IMG/VR virus record: IMGVR_UViG_3300022698_000188
Location: 1 to 39,241 of that record
DNA length: 39,241 nt
Source: a virus
Direction: 5' to 3' (one strand)
Below, piece after piece: positions 29,343 through 39,207 of this stretch. The notes beneath the pieces were generated by a model. It was not told the DNA's origin and searched no databases. It saw only the letters and a program-made list of their open reading frames with translations. The number at the start of each line of letters is the position of its first letter. Positions within the stretch are counted from its first letter, which is position 1. Both the position numbers and the translations under genes were made by a program.

Positions 29343-32300
29343 ATGGCCAGGCCTAAGGACCTCACACTCCGCCTGCTGATCTCGGCCAAAAACACCGCCG
29401 GTCGGGTGGTGCAGCGTGTCTCGGATCAGGTCAATACCGCGGTTAAGACCACGCTCAAGTGGGTCAGTGCGCTCGGCACCCTGGCCGGAGCCTGGGCCAC
29501 GTTTCGCGGCATCGGCGTGGCGGCGGATATCGAGTCCATCCGCAGCAGCGTCCAGGCGGTCACCAAGGATACCGGGGATTTCCAGGAGCAGTGGGCCATG
29601 CTCAACGAGCTGGCCGACGATCCCACCCTGCCGCTGACCATCCAGCAGGTCGCTGAAGCCTTCCTCAACCTCAAAAACTTCGGTCTGGACGCCTCCCGCG
29701 AGGCGATCTTGGCCTACGGCAACGTTGCCGCTGGCTTCAGGGTCCAGGGCAAAAGCCTGGATGATTTCGTCCAGGCCGTAGCGGACGCAACCAAGTTCCA
29801 ATTCGACCGCCTTGCGGAATTCGGCGTCGGCTTCCGGCAGGAAGGCGAGGAAGTTGTTTTTACCTTCCAGGGCGTGGAGACCCGGGTCGCCAAGAGCGCC
29901 AAGGCGATCGAGGGCTATTTCCAATCCATGGGGCGCACCCAGTTCGCCGGCCGGTTGGCCGCAGAGGCGTCGACGTTCCAGGGGCTGATGGCCTCCATCG
30001 GCGAGGCGATCGAGAATGCCCAGCGCAGCATCGCCAGCGCCGGGCTGTTTCAGGCGGTCAAGAAAGAGGCCGGCCTGGCGCTTGAGAATCTGCGCGAGTG
30101 GCAGACCAGCGGGGTGCTGGATGATATCGGCAAGGCCCTGGCCGAGGCGTTCAAGGCCGGCGTGGCGGCGGTCAAAGAGCTCGTGGGGCAGATCGACGGC
30201 AAGGAGCTGGCGCAGGGGATCCGGGATTTTGCCTCAAGCGCCGGGGAGGCGTTGCGGTCGTTCAGGGCGAATGTCGAGACCGTCGGGAGCGTGACCCGGG
30301 GCGTGATCGATGGGTTGACGGCGGCGTGGTATGCGTTGCAGACCGGGCCCCAATGGGCGGCGTCGATTGCCGCCGGCGCCCTGGCGTTGATAGTCGAGGG
30401 GTACGCCCGCGCCACGGAGCAACTGGCCGAGTTCGGTGTGGTAGAGGAAGAGACGGCCAGGAAGGCGCGGGCTGCGGCCGATAATATGGCGCAGACGTTT
30501 CAACAAATCGTGGATAAGTCGGAGGCGTCGTGGGAGAAGACCAAGACGTCCATATTCGGTATTGCGGAGGAAATAGGTCTATTCGTCGACGAGACAAAAG
30601 ATAAACTCGGCTCGTTGAGCGACATAAAAGTCGAATTGGACGTCGACCTGGCCCGGGCAGAGGCAGCGGTCAAAAGCGCGGAAGAGCGTTTTGCCCAAGC
30701 GCAGACGGCGCTCGACAACCTGGTCGCTTCAGGCGCCAACGTTAGTGTAATCGAAGCGGCCATGCGCGAGGTTGAAGGCGCATCGGATGACTTAAGAAAC
30801 AAGGTCATAGCGCTGGATGCCGTGCGGGCGAACGTCAAGATAGACGCCGACGACAAGGCCAGCCCGAAGCTGGATGAAGTCGACCGCAAAGCCAACGCCC
30901 TGAACGGCAAGCGGGTCGTCACAAAGATCGAAGTTGACGGCGTAACCACATACCGCAACGCTTTTGCCGCTGGCGAAAATGAGACCGTAAAGTTTACCAA
31001 GGCGTCTAAGGACGCAAGTCAGCAGACGAAGGAGACCGGAAAAGACACGGAAGAGACCGGCAAAAAGCAGCACTGGGCAACCCAGATCGTAGGGATGTCC
31101 GTCACAGAGTACATCAAGCACAAGAAGGCGAGCCGGCAGGCCGCTGACGCCCAGCGCGAGCAGGCAGATGCCGCCGAGCAAAGCGCGGAGTCGACCGATA
31201 AGGCCGCAAGGACCGTCAGCGGGTTTTCCGGGCTGGGCGCCGCGATGGCACAGCACCTACGGGTGCTGCGCGACGAGCTGTACGCGATCTCCGCCGGGGC
31301 GGTGGCCGCATTCAATGCCGGGCTCACAATCCTCTCCGGCCGGCTGCAGGGCAATATCGATGCCAGCAAGAATTTTATCGCCGATATCGGTGCAGCGGGT
31401 ACCGCGGTTGATGCGCTGAATGCGCAGATCGCCGAAAGCCACGACACTATCGCCGTCCTGCGCGAGGCGTTGGGAAAAGGCTACACGGCGGTGGGGCGCT
31501 GGTTTATCCAGACCGCCCTCCTCGCCGAGCGCACAAAGCTGCAATTCTTGGAGCAGCAGCAGGGCGCCGAGGGGTACATCGAGCAACTGCAACGAGGCGG
31601 CGTCGCAACCCAGGGGCTGATCGACCTAGCGCGGGCCGCGGCCGAATCCTATCAACTGCTGGACGCACAGACCCTCTCCCGCCTAGAAGGCGAGATCAAC
31701 CGCGTGGCGGAGGCCCACCGGCGGCTCAACGAAGAGGCAGATCGAGCCGCGATCGCAGCCGAGGACGAGGCGGACCCGGACGGGGCTAAGGCACGGCGGC
31801 TGGCGCGGGAGAAAATCGAGTATGAGGAGAAGTATCAAGAGGCCGTGAACGCCGGGCTGTTCAGGGCTGCGGAGAAGTTCAAAGCCGCGGCGGAGCGGAA
31901 GGAGATCGAACATCAGAAGGAGCTCAAGCGCATCAAGGCGCTGAAGCAAGCGCAGATCGCCGCGGACAAAGAGGTAGACGAGAACCGGCGGGCGCTCGAC
32001 AAGCCCGGCATCGAGCCGCCTCTTCAAACGTTGCCGGGCGTTGTACCCCCTGGCGCTCGGCCCGGACCGGGGGGAGGGTCGGGTGAACCGCCCCTGCAGA
32101 CCCTGCCGGGCATAGTGCCCCCGGGCGCCGCCCCCGCGCCGGGCATCAAACCCCCGTATCAGACGTTGCCGCTGGTGGTCCAGCCGGCGGCGGCGGAGAC
32201 CGGTCCGTCGCTCGAACAGGTGCTGGAGCGGCAGGGTTTGCAGTTCAAGGAGCGGGCCGACGCAGACCGGCAGGCCATGGAAACGGTGTTTGCGCAGCAG

Positions 32301-32528
32301 GTAAACGTACTCAAGGAACAGGCCGAAGCGGACCGGACAGCCACGGCGGAGGCGATAGCCGGCGCGTTGATCCCGCTGCGACAGGTTGTCGAGGCCGGCG
32401 AAGCACGCACCCAAAGCGCGCTGCAACTGCTGCACGCCGCCGTGCAGCGCCCTGTCGTGCTCGACGGCGACGAGGTGGAGCAAAAAATTAGCGGCCGAGT
32501 GCTGCTGGCAGAGGCGAGGCGCCGCTGA
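29343..32528 (+). CDS. Tape measure protein
   Basis: A 1061-aa protein, largely helical. It starts MARPKDLTLRLLISAKNTAGRVVQ, typical of tape measures, and contains a hydrophobic stretch (about 320-350, AAWYALQTGPQWAASIAAGALALIVEG) and long coiled coils (about 420-500, 770-880). A proline-rich section (about 890-945) has three copies of a PPLQTLPGVVPPGA-like unit. It sets tail length and helps DNA entry. By the usual ratio for such proteins the tail would be of the order of 150 nm (rough inference). Confidence 0.85.
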   Translation: MARPKDLTLRLLISAKNTAGRVVQRVSDQVNTAVKTTLKWVSALGTLAGAWATFRGIGVAADIESIRSSVQAVTKDTGDFQEQWAMLNELADDPTLPLTIQQVAEAFLNLKNFGLDASREAILAYGNVAAGFRVQGKSLDDFVQAVADATKFQFDRLAEFGVGFRQEGEEVVFTFQGVETRVAKSAKAIEGYFQSMGRTQFAGRLAAEASTFQGLMASIGEAIENAQRSIASAGLFQAVKKEAGLALENLREWQTSGVLDDIGKALAEAFKAGVAAVKELVGQIDGKELAQGIRDFASSAGEALRSFRANVETVGSVTRGVIDGLTAAWYALQTGPQWAASIAAGALALIVEGYARATEQLAEFGVVEEETARKARAAADNMAQTFQQIVDKSEASWEKTKTSIFGIAEEIGLFVDETKDKLGSLSDIKVELDVDLARAEAAVKSAEERFAQAQTALDNLVASGANVSVIEAAMREVEGASDDLRNKVIALDAVRANVKIDADDKASPKLDEVDRKANALNGKRVVTKIEVDGVTTYRNAFAAGENETVKFTKASKDASQQTKETGKDTEETGKKQHWATQIVGMSVTEYIKHKKASRQAADAQREQADAAEQSAESTDKAARTVSGFSGLGAAMAQHLRVLRDELYAISAGAVAAFNAGLTILSGRLQGNIDASKNFIADIGAAGTAVDALNAQIAESHDTIAVLREALGKGYTAVGRWFIQTALLAERTKLQFLEQQQGAEGYIEQLQRGGVATQGLIDLARAAAESYQLLDAQTLSRLEGEINRVAEAHRRLNEEADRAAIAAEDEADPDGAKARRLAREKIEYEEKYQEAVNAGLFRAAEKFKAAAERKEIEHQKELKRIKALKQAQIAADKEVDENRRALDKPGIEPPLQTLPGVVPPGARPGPGGGSGEPPLQTLPGIVPPGAAPAPGIKPPYQTLPLVVQPAAAETGPSLEQVLERQGLQFKERADADRQAMETVFAQQVNVLKEQAEADRTATAEAIAGALIPLRQVVEAGEARTQSALQLLHAAVQRPVVLDGDEVEQKISGRVLLAEARRR

Positions 32529-35500
32529 TGTCCGGTCCCGCTGTGCACGCCCTGTTGACGCAAAACCGTAATGCACTGGCGGTTGCGGTCAGCGTCGCTA
32601 CCAACCCCCGGCCGGTGAGCCAGCTTCCGCGCCCTACCCGCTCCGGTACCGGCAACGGCCGGGCGGAGTTGGAGGGGCCGTACACCGGGGCGGGAGATAC
32701 CCGATTCGAGGTGCAGGTGCTCTCCGGCGGCGGGAAACCCACAGCGTCGGCACCGCGACTGATCGGGGCCGGTAACGGCACGGCGGCCGATATCGCCGTG
32801 TCGTCCGGGGCCCCCCCCGAGATATACACATTTACCCTTAAGGACCCGGGGCCGAGCGAGGCGCGGGCCTATTTTGACGTTGCCGGCTTCCGGGTGTATG
32901 CCCGGGCCGATGGTGCCGCCGGCAACGGGGGTGAGGTGGAGGTGGACGAGTCCGGGCTGGGCTACGAGGCCACGGACTACTCGCTATTAGATGCCATCGA
33001 AGTCGGTGCCGCCGATTTCACTGTTGAGGGGCACGACTGGGGTCAGCCGGACGCCGCGCCGGGGACGGTGCCGGCGGATTATCACCGGGTGGTGATCGGC
33101 GACGACAGGAGTCGGATCTACGCAGCATGGAAGGTGTACGAGAACGGCGTACGGCACTACCGTATCTCCCCCGCTGCCGTCCGGCGCTACGAGGCTGGCG
33201 AGCGCATCTATCGGGTCAGCGGCGGGCGTACCGTGACGGTGAAAAAAGGCGTGGCGGTCGAGAACTATACCGATATCGTCACTACCCGGGATTTGCTGGT
33301 TGCACTGCAGGACTCCGGGGTGCTCTACCCCGAGACCATCCCGGCCCCGGACCTCACAGACGGCAACACTCCGGCGTTTGAGGAGTGTCCGCTGCGCACC
33401 GTGGCGCGCGTGGATCACACGTCGGGGAGCGGCAGTCAGCACGCGCGGGGGTTTATCAACCACTACGCCGGCGCCAACGCCGCGACCGAGATCGTTACCG
33501 CTCGCTGTATCGCAGCCACGCTCGACGAAGGCGGCGGCCTGGGGAACGAGTTGTGGGCCTGGTCGGCGAGCGTCTCCGGAGAGGATCTGGGTACCACGCG
33601 CACCGGCGATACCTACCGCGACCCCAGTGGACGCTTCGGGGCGCAGATCCCGACCCGGCTGCCGCCGGGCTACGTGGCCGGGTCCCGTGGTGACATCAGC
33701 GCTGAGGTCAACCTGGTTGAGCGTGACACCGACGATGTCAAGCCGCAAATCTGTATCGATGACCTGCGGCTGGGCAGCGCAGCCCAGGGCAGCGGCGAAG
33801 TGAAGTTCGTTTGGACCAAGCGGCCGGCCGGCACGTGTTTGTGCGACGGCGCAGTTGCAACGCGATTGCCCCATGCCGATGAGTGTTTGGGGCTGAGGTT
33901 AGAGGAGGAAATAGAGATGGGGGAGTCACCCTGGTGGCTGACCTCCAGAATCATAAAGTTGCTGGATTGGCACAATGGCTACACAGACAGCCAGGTGACC
34001 ATGGGCGGCGACGGCGAGATCGCGGCGGCGAAAAAGGATATTGAGTTGGGTGATATCGCGTATGGGGTTCTGGGGAAGCTGTTGACAGATTTGCGGGACA
34101 AGGGGGTGGTTGAGCGTACCGCCTGGGCCGCGGACACCGCCGTATCAAAGGGCAATATTATTGTCCCCGTCACCGGCACCGGCTTTCAATACGAGGCCGA
34201 CAAGGACGGTACCACCGGAGCTGCAGAGCCTGGTTCTTGGGGTACGGTGATCGGCGGTAACACACCGGACAACGGTATCAACTGGGTCTGCATCAGCAAA
34301 ACGCCCCTGGAGGCGTGGGACGATCTGCTGGAGCAGGTGGATACAGAGCTGTCGGCGCTGGAAGGTGTCGCCGTAGATTATGCGAATTATGAGGCTGTCC
34401 CTGTGTGGGCACCGGGTGTGTCGAAAACGCGAGGTGATGTCGTGCGACCGGTTACAGGGTCAGTGGCCGCTGGATTTGAGCCGGAGGACTCTGGTGCGGT
34501 GCTGGTAGCCGTCGTTGGGGGCGTAACCGCCGCCGGCGCGGGCTTTCAAAACCACCCCGGGAGCGACTACCAAGCCTACTACCGCGGCGCGTTGATCAGC
34601 GACGGGGGGGTATTGTGGCGCTCTCTCGGCAACGATCAGCCGTTTTGGTCTGACAGCGACATCAATGCAGAGGGCGACGAGCAAAGCGGCATCTCGTTTG
34701 ACCCGAACGTTTATGCCAGCGCCTATCGTGTTGCAGCGGATAAGGTGCGCGCTACAGCGGGGATTGTGCCGGATTTTAGCAGCGCCAGCACCACAGGGAC
34801 GCAGACGGGCAGTGAGTGCTGGCGAGACCATCCCAATCATGAGTATTACTGGGCGCCGAAAGGGACGAGCTACAAGGTGGCGTTCAATCGCAAAGAGTAT
34901 GTATCGGTTAAAGACGGACCGGACGGCGAGCCGGTGCCGACTCGGGAGTTTGGATTTGTTCCCAAGACGAACCCGGAGTGTGATGGCCTGCTGGAGGAGG
35001 GTGATTCATTTACTGTTCGCTGGGTAAACGCCGGCGGTGAGCAGACCTACCGTCGGGATGACGTGCTGACAATGGCCGTGATAAAGGCAGCGCCGCTCAA
35101 GACTACCGGCGGCGTGAACCCCAGTACCCTGCATGTATGGGGCGCGCGAGGGTCGATCACCGGCAAGCGGCCGGACTACGTCCAGGATTTGATCGCGCCG
35201 AATCTGTACGACGACGGCCAGTTGCAAGTGCGACTGATCCCTGGGGCGATTGCGCACCGCCAGAACGACGTCTGGACTATCGAGCTGAGCGCCCTGGCCT
35301 GGCAGTGGCGGCAGGACGGCGGCGGCTGGGACGGACCCCACGACGTGGGTGCCGACGGCGGGCTGCCGGACGGGTTGTCGGTACGCTGGGATCACGGCGC
35401 GGCGCCGTCGCTGGTGGCCGGGGATTCGGCGGTCTGGGACCTGGACCAACCCTTCGCAGTCAAGCATAGCGCGGAGCCGACCGACGAGCCGCTGGGGTGG

Positions 35501-36139
35501 GACGGCGACGGGTGTGTGATTACCGACATCATCATTAGCGACGTGGACGCCATCGGGCTCCCCTGGCACGAGCTACCGGAGGGGGCGGTGGTGCACGTCA
35601 GTGACGGCGCCGGGCTGGATCTCACGCTGCCGTGGCGTGAGGGGCCTATGGTTGCCGTGTTGGAGCAGACGCTAACGGCACCCGTTACGTTGACCTGGAC
35701 TATCTCCAATGCGCCGAATGGGTTGGTGTATTGGAGATATGCTGGGGCGGCGATTCGGTTTGAGGCACGGGAAGGGCAGCCGGCTAACTCGCAACGGATC
35801 GTGGGACAGAGGCGGGAGTACGTGTGGGAGGTGACCGAGGGTGCGGGTGTCAATCCTACGTACGCGCTGAACGGTGAGGGGGTCGGATTTATCTGCAACT
35901 GGCCTGACGTAGCGCTGTATCAAGAGCATCTGGACGCGCTGCTGGCGGCGTGTCGGGCGCATCACAAGGCAGGTGGTGCACCGGGTTGCTTTGTACCCCA
36001 CGAGGAGGTCGAGGAGGAGGCTGCGCTGGTGCGCCTGCCGAAGCGGGTCTCTCCGCGGGAGCGCTACGACTACCAGGACGGCGATAAGGCCGGGCGCGTT
36101 TATGCCCTGGAAATGGAGCTGGAGCCGTGGCTGACCTAG
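32528..36139 (+). CDS. Large tail-tip structural protein
   Basis: A 1203-aa protein whose ATG overlaps the tape measure stop (TGATG). It has no signal peptide. It is beta-rich with several Gly-rich linkers. Two related units appear in the middle: AWAADTAVSKGNIIVPVTGTGFQYEAD (about 535-560) and WAPGVSKTRGDVVRPVTGSVAAGFEPE (about 625-650), each resembling a small carbohydrate-binding-like fold that begins with W...Y/V and a G-rich turn. By position it corresponds to the distal tail/tip proteins of transposable siphophages. Specific homologues are not recognised. Confidence 0.68.
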   Translation: MSGPAVHALLTQNRNALAVAVSVATNPRPVSQLPRPTRSGTGNGRAELEGPYTGAGDTRFEVQVLSGGGKPTASAPRLIGAGNGTAADIAVSSGAPPEIYTFTLKDPGPSEARAYFDVAGFRVYARADGAAGNGGEVEVDESGLGYEATDYSLLDAIEVGAADFTVEGHDWGQPDAAPGTVPADYHRVVIGDDRSRIYAAWKVYENGVRHYRISPAAVRRYEAGERIYRVSGGRTVTVKKGVAVENYTDIVTTRDLLVALQDSGVLYPETIPAPDLTDGNTPAFEECPLRTVARVDHTSGSGSQHARGFINHYAGANAATEIVTARCIAATLDEGGGLGNELWAWSASVSGEDLGTTRTGDTYRDPSGRFGAQIPTRLPPGYVAGSRGDISAEVNLVERDTDDVKPQICIDDLRLGSAAQGSGEVKFVWTKRPAGTCLCDGAVATRLPHADECLGLRLEEEIEMGESPWWLTSRIIKLLDWHNGYTDSQVTMGGDGEIAAAKKDIELGDIAYGVLGKLLTDLRDKGVVERTAWAADTAVSKGNIIVPVTGTGFQYEADKDGTTGAAEPGSWGTVIGGNTPDNGINWVCISKTPLEAWDDLLEQVDTELSALEGVAVDYANYEAVPVWAPGVSKTRGDVVRPVTGSVAAGFEPEDSGAVLVAVVGGVTAAGAGFQNHPGSDYQAYYRGALISDGGVLWRSLGNDQPFWSDSDINAEGDEQSGISFDPNVYASAYRVAADKVRATAGIVPDFSSASTTGTQTGSECWRDHPNHEYYWAPKGTSYKVAFNRKEYVSVKDGPDGEPVPTREFGFVPKTNPECDGLLEEGDSFTVRWVNAGGEQTYRRDDVLTMAVIKAAPLKTTGGVNPSTLHVWGARGSITGKRPDYVQDLIAPNLYDDGQLQVRLIPGAIAHRQNDVWTIELSALAWQWRQDGGGWDGPHDVGADGGLPDGLSVRWDHGAAPSLVAGDSAVWDLDQPFAVKHSAEPTDEPLGWDGDGCVITDIIISDVDAIGLPWHELPEGAVVHVSDGAGLDLTLPWREGPMVAVLEQTLTAPVTLTWTISNAPNGLVYWRYAGAAIRFEAREGQPANSQRIVGQRREYVWEVTEGAGVNPTYALNGEGVGFICNWPDVALYQEHLDALLAACRAHHKAGGAPGCFVPHEEVEEEAALVRLPKRVSPRERYDYQDGDKAGRVYALEMELEPWLT

Positions 36140-37716
36140 CTGTCGTCATCTTCACACAACCGCCAGTGGCGCTGTATCGGGACGCGCGGCCGGCGGGCAT
36201 CGACCGGGCGTTTCGGGTGCTGGACAGCGTCGGGCCGGTGGTCTCCGAGCTGATGGGCGATCGCGGGCAGACGCCTCACGTGATTATCCGGCTGGACAAC
36301 GGCCGGGGGCAGTTGACCGGGCAGGTGTCTAGCTGGCAACTAGCCGAGGCGGCCGTCCTTGAGGACGGTACCGAGGTTTGGCGCGGGGTGGTGTCGAGGA
36401 TGGTCTCAGGGGCGGTCATGACCCTTGAGCTGCAGGCCGGCGCCGCGGGCAGGCGGCTGACTGATCCTCTGCCGCTACGTACAACCGAGGATCTGGGGCA
36501 ATACACTGAGATCGTGACTCTGCCGCGACCGTTGGGGCGCTGTACGCTGCACCCGGTACCGTTCGACGGCAGCGGCTACATGTGGCTGGTGGCTGACGGG
36601 CTGACCCGGTCGATAGAGCGGGTAGAGATGGATCAGCGGGAGATCACGCCCAAGGCGGTGCACCAGGACACGGATGCCAGCGGGCATCCGGTGACGGTGA
36701 TCGAGACGCGGCAGCAGGTCGAATCGGCAACGGATTTGCGGGTGGCGTTAGATGGGTTGCTGCATCCGTTGACTGGTGGGCCGCTGGATCGGCCGGATCG
36801 GCAGTTGTGGTATACGCTGGCTGTGGCCGGGTTGGATGTGGCGCCGGCGGATTTCGCCGATCTGGCAGCCTGGTGCGAGACGCAGGGGCTGGTGACCGGC
36901 GGGGTGTTGGACGATCACACCGTGTCGGTGCAGTCGTGGCTGCGTATGATCTGCGCCGGGGCGGGACTGGATTGGTCCAGCGATCGGCCGGGCTGGGCGC
37001 TGCCCTGGCCCCCCAAAGAGGGCGAGGCGACGGTCGAAGAGATCACCCGGTACTTGTCGCCGGGGCTGCCGCTGGAGAGCGATGCGGATGCGCTGTGCAC
37101 AATCGTCGACGTGCGCTACGACCGCCAACTGGGCGAATACCGTGGGTCCCTTCGAGTGCGGGCGCCCGGCGCGGTAGAGTTGTACGGGGAGCGATTAAAG
37201 AGCATTACCGCCGGGTGGATTCAGGATGCGCGCTCAGCGCTGTTCTATGGGCGGCGGTACCTGGCGTATTACGGTCGGCCGCTCTGGCGCGGTGAGGCAA
37301 CGGCGCCGGCGGATTTTGCGATGGTGGGCGACAGTGTTGCAGTCGATCATTCCCATGCGCCGGTATCAGTGGCACATGTAGTGCGCCGGGCGCGCCGGGC
37401 CGATGGCTCAAGGCTGACGCTGGAAGGACCGGCCGGGCCGGCGCCTGAGGTAGAGCTGGACCGCACCGTCGCGGCAGTGGACCCGGATCGCATCGAGGGA
37501 CCACTGTACGAGTACGGCGCACCGCTGCCGACTTGGCGCATTGTCGATGAGGAGGGTCGACCTATGCCGGGTGCACGAGTGACGTTGGACGGCGGCGAGA
37601 CACGCACGGCTGATCCGTTCGGGGTAGTGCAGTTTGATGCTGCGCCTGGAAGCCACGTTTTGACTGTGATAGCCGAGGGGCGAGAGCCGATCGAGTACCC
37701 GGTGGTGGTGACGTGA
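36127..37716 (+). CDS. Tail-tip / hub protein with C-terminal beta-sandwich domain
   Basis: A 529-aa protein overlapping the previous gene by 13 nt. The main part (1-400) looks like a tail hub: RRLTDPLPLRTTEDLGQYTEIV, VSVQSWLRMICAGAGLDWSSDRPGWAL (about 264-290). The last 70 residues (TWRIVDEEGRPMPGARVTLDGGETRTADPFGVVQFDAAPGSHVLTVIAEG) match the CarboxypepD_reg/PEGA-like beta-sandwich type, often used for surface binding. The exact tail position is inferred from gene order. Confidence 0.65.
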   Translation: MADLAVVIFTQPPVALYRDARPAGIDRAFRVLDSVGPVVSELMGDRGQTPHVIIRLDNGRGQLTGQVSSWQLAEAAVLEDGTEVWRGVVSRMVSGAVMTLELQAGAAGRRLTDPLPLRTTEDLGQYTEIVTLPRPLGRCTLHPVPFDGSGYMWLVADGLTRSIERVEMDQREITPKAVHQDTDASGHPVTVIETRQQVESATDLRVALDGLLHPLTGGPLDRPDRQLWYTLAVAGLDVAPADFADLAAWCETQGLVTGGVLDDHTVSVQSWLRMICAGAGLDWSSDRPGWALPWPPKEGEATVEEITRYLSPGLPLESDADALCTIVDVRYDRQLGEYRGSLRVRAPGAVELYGERLKSITAGWIQDARSALFYGRRYLAYYGRPLWRGEATAPADFAMVGDSVAVDHSHAPVSVAHVVRRARRADGSRLTLEGPAGPAPEVELDRTVAAVDPDRIEGPLYEYGAPLPTWRIVDEEGRPMPGARVTLDGGETRTADPFGVVQFDAAPGSHVLTVIAEGREPIEYPVVVT

Positions 37717-38378
37717 TACGGTGGCGGGGCGGGCAGGGACAGCGCAAGATCCGCGTCAGAGGTTTGCAGACGCTGAGCACTTTGCAGGCAGGGGAGGTCA
37801 CGATAGCCCAGGAGATAAGGCCGGAGCTCGTGGGGTCGTGTTTGGACCCGTTTGAGGTGGAGCAGACGTGCGCATGCACTCCGGACCCAGGATCAGGGTG
37901 TTTGGTGGATTTACCACTGACGGCTGCGGCGTGGTCTACTCGGCAACTATCATGCACAACACTCAAGCCAATTGAGCCCATCGGAGAAGTGAGGGCGGAG
38001 ACCTCGGTTGTAGAGGGCCAGGCAATACTGACCCAAGTCGGGTATCGGGCGCTGTTGTCGATAACTTGGGGTACAGAAAGCGCCTTAGATTTTTCCGGCT
38101 TCGAGTCGGTCCGGATCCCGATCGTCGAGTACCATCCCGGCACATCCAGCACAATACAACTGGCCGTAGGGCTGATGGACGCGGACAGTAATGCAGAAAG
38201 CAACGGATTAGCATGGCCAGTGCAAATTCCCGGTGAGCTTATCTGTGATCTTTCCGGTTACACGACGCTGGATAAAACAAGAATAATTCAGATGGTATTG
38301 TTTGTTTCGATGGGAGATTTCGGAATCCCCGGAACGGTATCACAGGAGGTGGTTTTAGGCCCCGTCTGTACCGCCTAG
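37713..38378 (+). CDS. Terminal tail protein of unknown function
   Basis: A 221-aa protein from GTG 37713, which overlaps the preceding stop (GTGA). It is the last late gene, ending 82 nt before the right end. A Cys cluster (CLDPFEVEQTCACTPDPGSGC, about 43-63) recalls a metal or disulphide site, and the rest is beta-rich. It may be the outermost tip or a receptor-binding subunit. No family recognised. Confidence 0.62.
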   Translation: MIRWRGGQGQRKIRVRGLQTLSTLQAGEVTIAQEIRPELVGSCLDPFEVEQTCACTPDPGSGCLVDLPLTAAAWSTRQLSCTTLKPIEPIGEVRAETSVVEGQAILTQVGYRALLSITWGTESALDFSGFESVRIPIVEYHPGTSSTIQLAVGLMDADSNAESNGLAWPVQIPGELICDLSGYTTLDKTRIIQMVLFVSMGDFGIPGTVSQEVVLGPVCTA

Positions 38379-38415
38379 CGCAATTCCGTTGCTCGTAGCG
38401 TAAACGGTAGTTGCG

Positions 38416-38460
38416 GCGTATTATCGCGAAATTAGGCGTGATTTATCGCGCGCCGCTACA
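38416..38460 (-). repeat. Prophage right end with tandem transposase sites
   Basis: Read inward from 38460 it begins TGTAGCGGCGCGCGATAAAT, closely like the Mu right end as I remember it (TGAAGCGGCGCACGAAAAA). The core TTATCGCG on the plus strand occurs at 38421-38428 and 38443-38450, exactly 22 bp apart, matching the spacing of the R1 and R2 sites of Mu. The terminal CA is at 38459-38460. Nothing else is seen in 38379-38415. Confidence 0.85.
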
Positions 38461-38575
38461 CCCGATCGACCGTGCCGTGGTGGATACTCAGTTGCCGGGC
38501 AATCGTGCCGACGCGCCACTTCTCCACATGGAAGTAGCGCAGGATCTTCGCTTCGAGTTCCGCTGAGATGGCCAA
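38461..38575 (-). pseudogene. istA: Truncated IS21-family istA transposase, interrupted by the prophage
   Basis: Thirty-eight host codons starting at TTG 38575, with AGAGGAGG 6 nt upstream. The product reads [20 protein letters not shown] and then [18 protein letters not shown], the HTH start of IS21-type IstA. The phage terminus follows directly: its TGTAG makes codon 39 a Val and codon 40 a stop (TAG at 38456-38458). The rest of istA is expected beyond the left end of the prophage, outside this window. Confidence 0.82.
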
Positions 38576-38631
38576 CGGCGCCTCCTCTTGGTTCAGGCCA
38601 CTGCCGCCCAGCCGACTCAAACCGGCGCGGG

Positions 38632-39060
38632 TCAGGGGCCGCTTGGAGATGAAAACCGTCGAGGGCCGGGGCTGTGCAGGAAATCCAGCCGCACGCACTG
38701 GGAACAGGGACGCCCACAGAAGTGACAACGCACACCCTGTTCCGGGATCGGCGCACAACGGGGGCTGCCAGGAGGCGCCGTCCTCGACTCGGGTGGTAGT
38801 GAATCATCTGTGGTGATCGGGGCAGAACCGTGATGCGTCACTTTGTGTGGACGGCTGCGGTAGCGGCGTTGGCGTTCGGCATGGCGCAGGCGACCCCGGC
38901 GGCTGCGCTGATAACGCCTGCCGGCGGCCCGCAACGACTCGCGCCGGGCCTGCTGCGAGCAGGTCCGACCGCAGTAGATATTGCCCCGGTCGCAACGGCT
39001 GCAGATGAGCACCTGAGCACGGCAACGGGCGCAGTTGAACAAACGGGCGGTGTTCTGCAT
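38632..39060 (-). CDS. IS21-associated zinc-finger accessory protein
   Basis: A 142-aa protein from ATG 39060 ([13 protein letters not shown]). Cysteines at 10, 13, 20, 23, 30 and 34 form a double zinc-binding cluster; an Arg-rich stretch follows ([27 protein letters not shown], about 45-72), and CHFCGRPC lies near the end (about 117-124). I recognise this type as a gene commonly found just upstream of istA in some IS21-like elements of proteobacteria. It ends 56 nt before the istA start. Its role in transposition is not known to me. Confidence 0.75.
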   Translation of the reverse strand: MQNTARLFNCARCRAQVLICSRCDRGNIYCGRTCSQQARRESLRAAGRRYQRSRRGRLRHAERQRRYRSRPHKVTHHGSAPITTDDSLPPESRTAPPGSPRCAPIPEQGVRCHFCGRPCSQCVRLDFLHSPGPRRFSSPSGP

Positions 39061-39168
39061 CGGCCACTCCTGCCGATGAGAACTGGATTGAAAACCCCGA
39101 GTTGGCGATACTTGCTCTCGGGCCGTGCCTCGCACGTGTCTGGGGGTGCGGTACCGGGAAGACTTGCC

Positions 39169-39207
39169 GGTCAGAGCGGTGCCGCACCTGTCTCAACGGC
39201 TCTGACC
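39169..39207. repeat. 9-bp inverted repeat in host/IS flank
   Basis: GGTCAGAGC (39169-39177) and GCTCTGACC (39199-39207) are exact inverted repeats with a 21-nt interval that itself contains GGTGC-C-GCACC. It lies about 110 nt upstream of the IS accessory gene. It could be an operator, a transcription hairpin or part of the IS end. The rest of 39061-39241 holds nothing else that I can support. Confidence 0.4.

Larger units (their letters stand above)
2..38460. mobile_element. Mu-like transposable prophage, apparently complete
   Basis: Both termini start with TG when read inward, and both carry GATAA at bases 14-18 from the end. Between them lie a DDE transposase, a MuB-like ATPase, Gam, GemA, Mor, and Mu-type head genes (gp25-37 homologues, portal, gpF, gpG, gpI/Z, gpT). 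The early genes run leftward and the late genes rightward from a divergent repressor region, as I recall for BcepMu rather than Mu. The tail genes lack a sheath and Mu-type baseplate proteins, so the tail is probably long and non-contractile. Its length of about 38.5 kb is normal for the group. The left boundary is less certain than the right, because only one host base precedes it. Confidence 0.93.
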
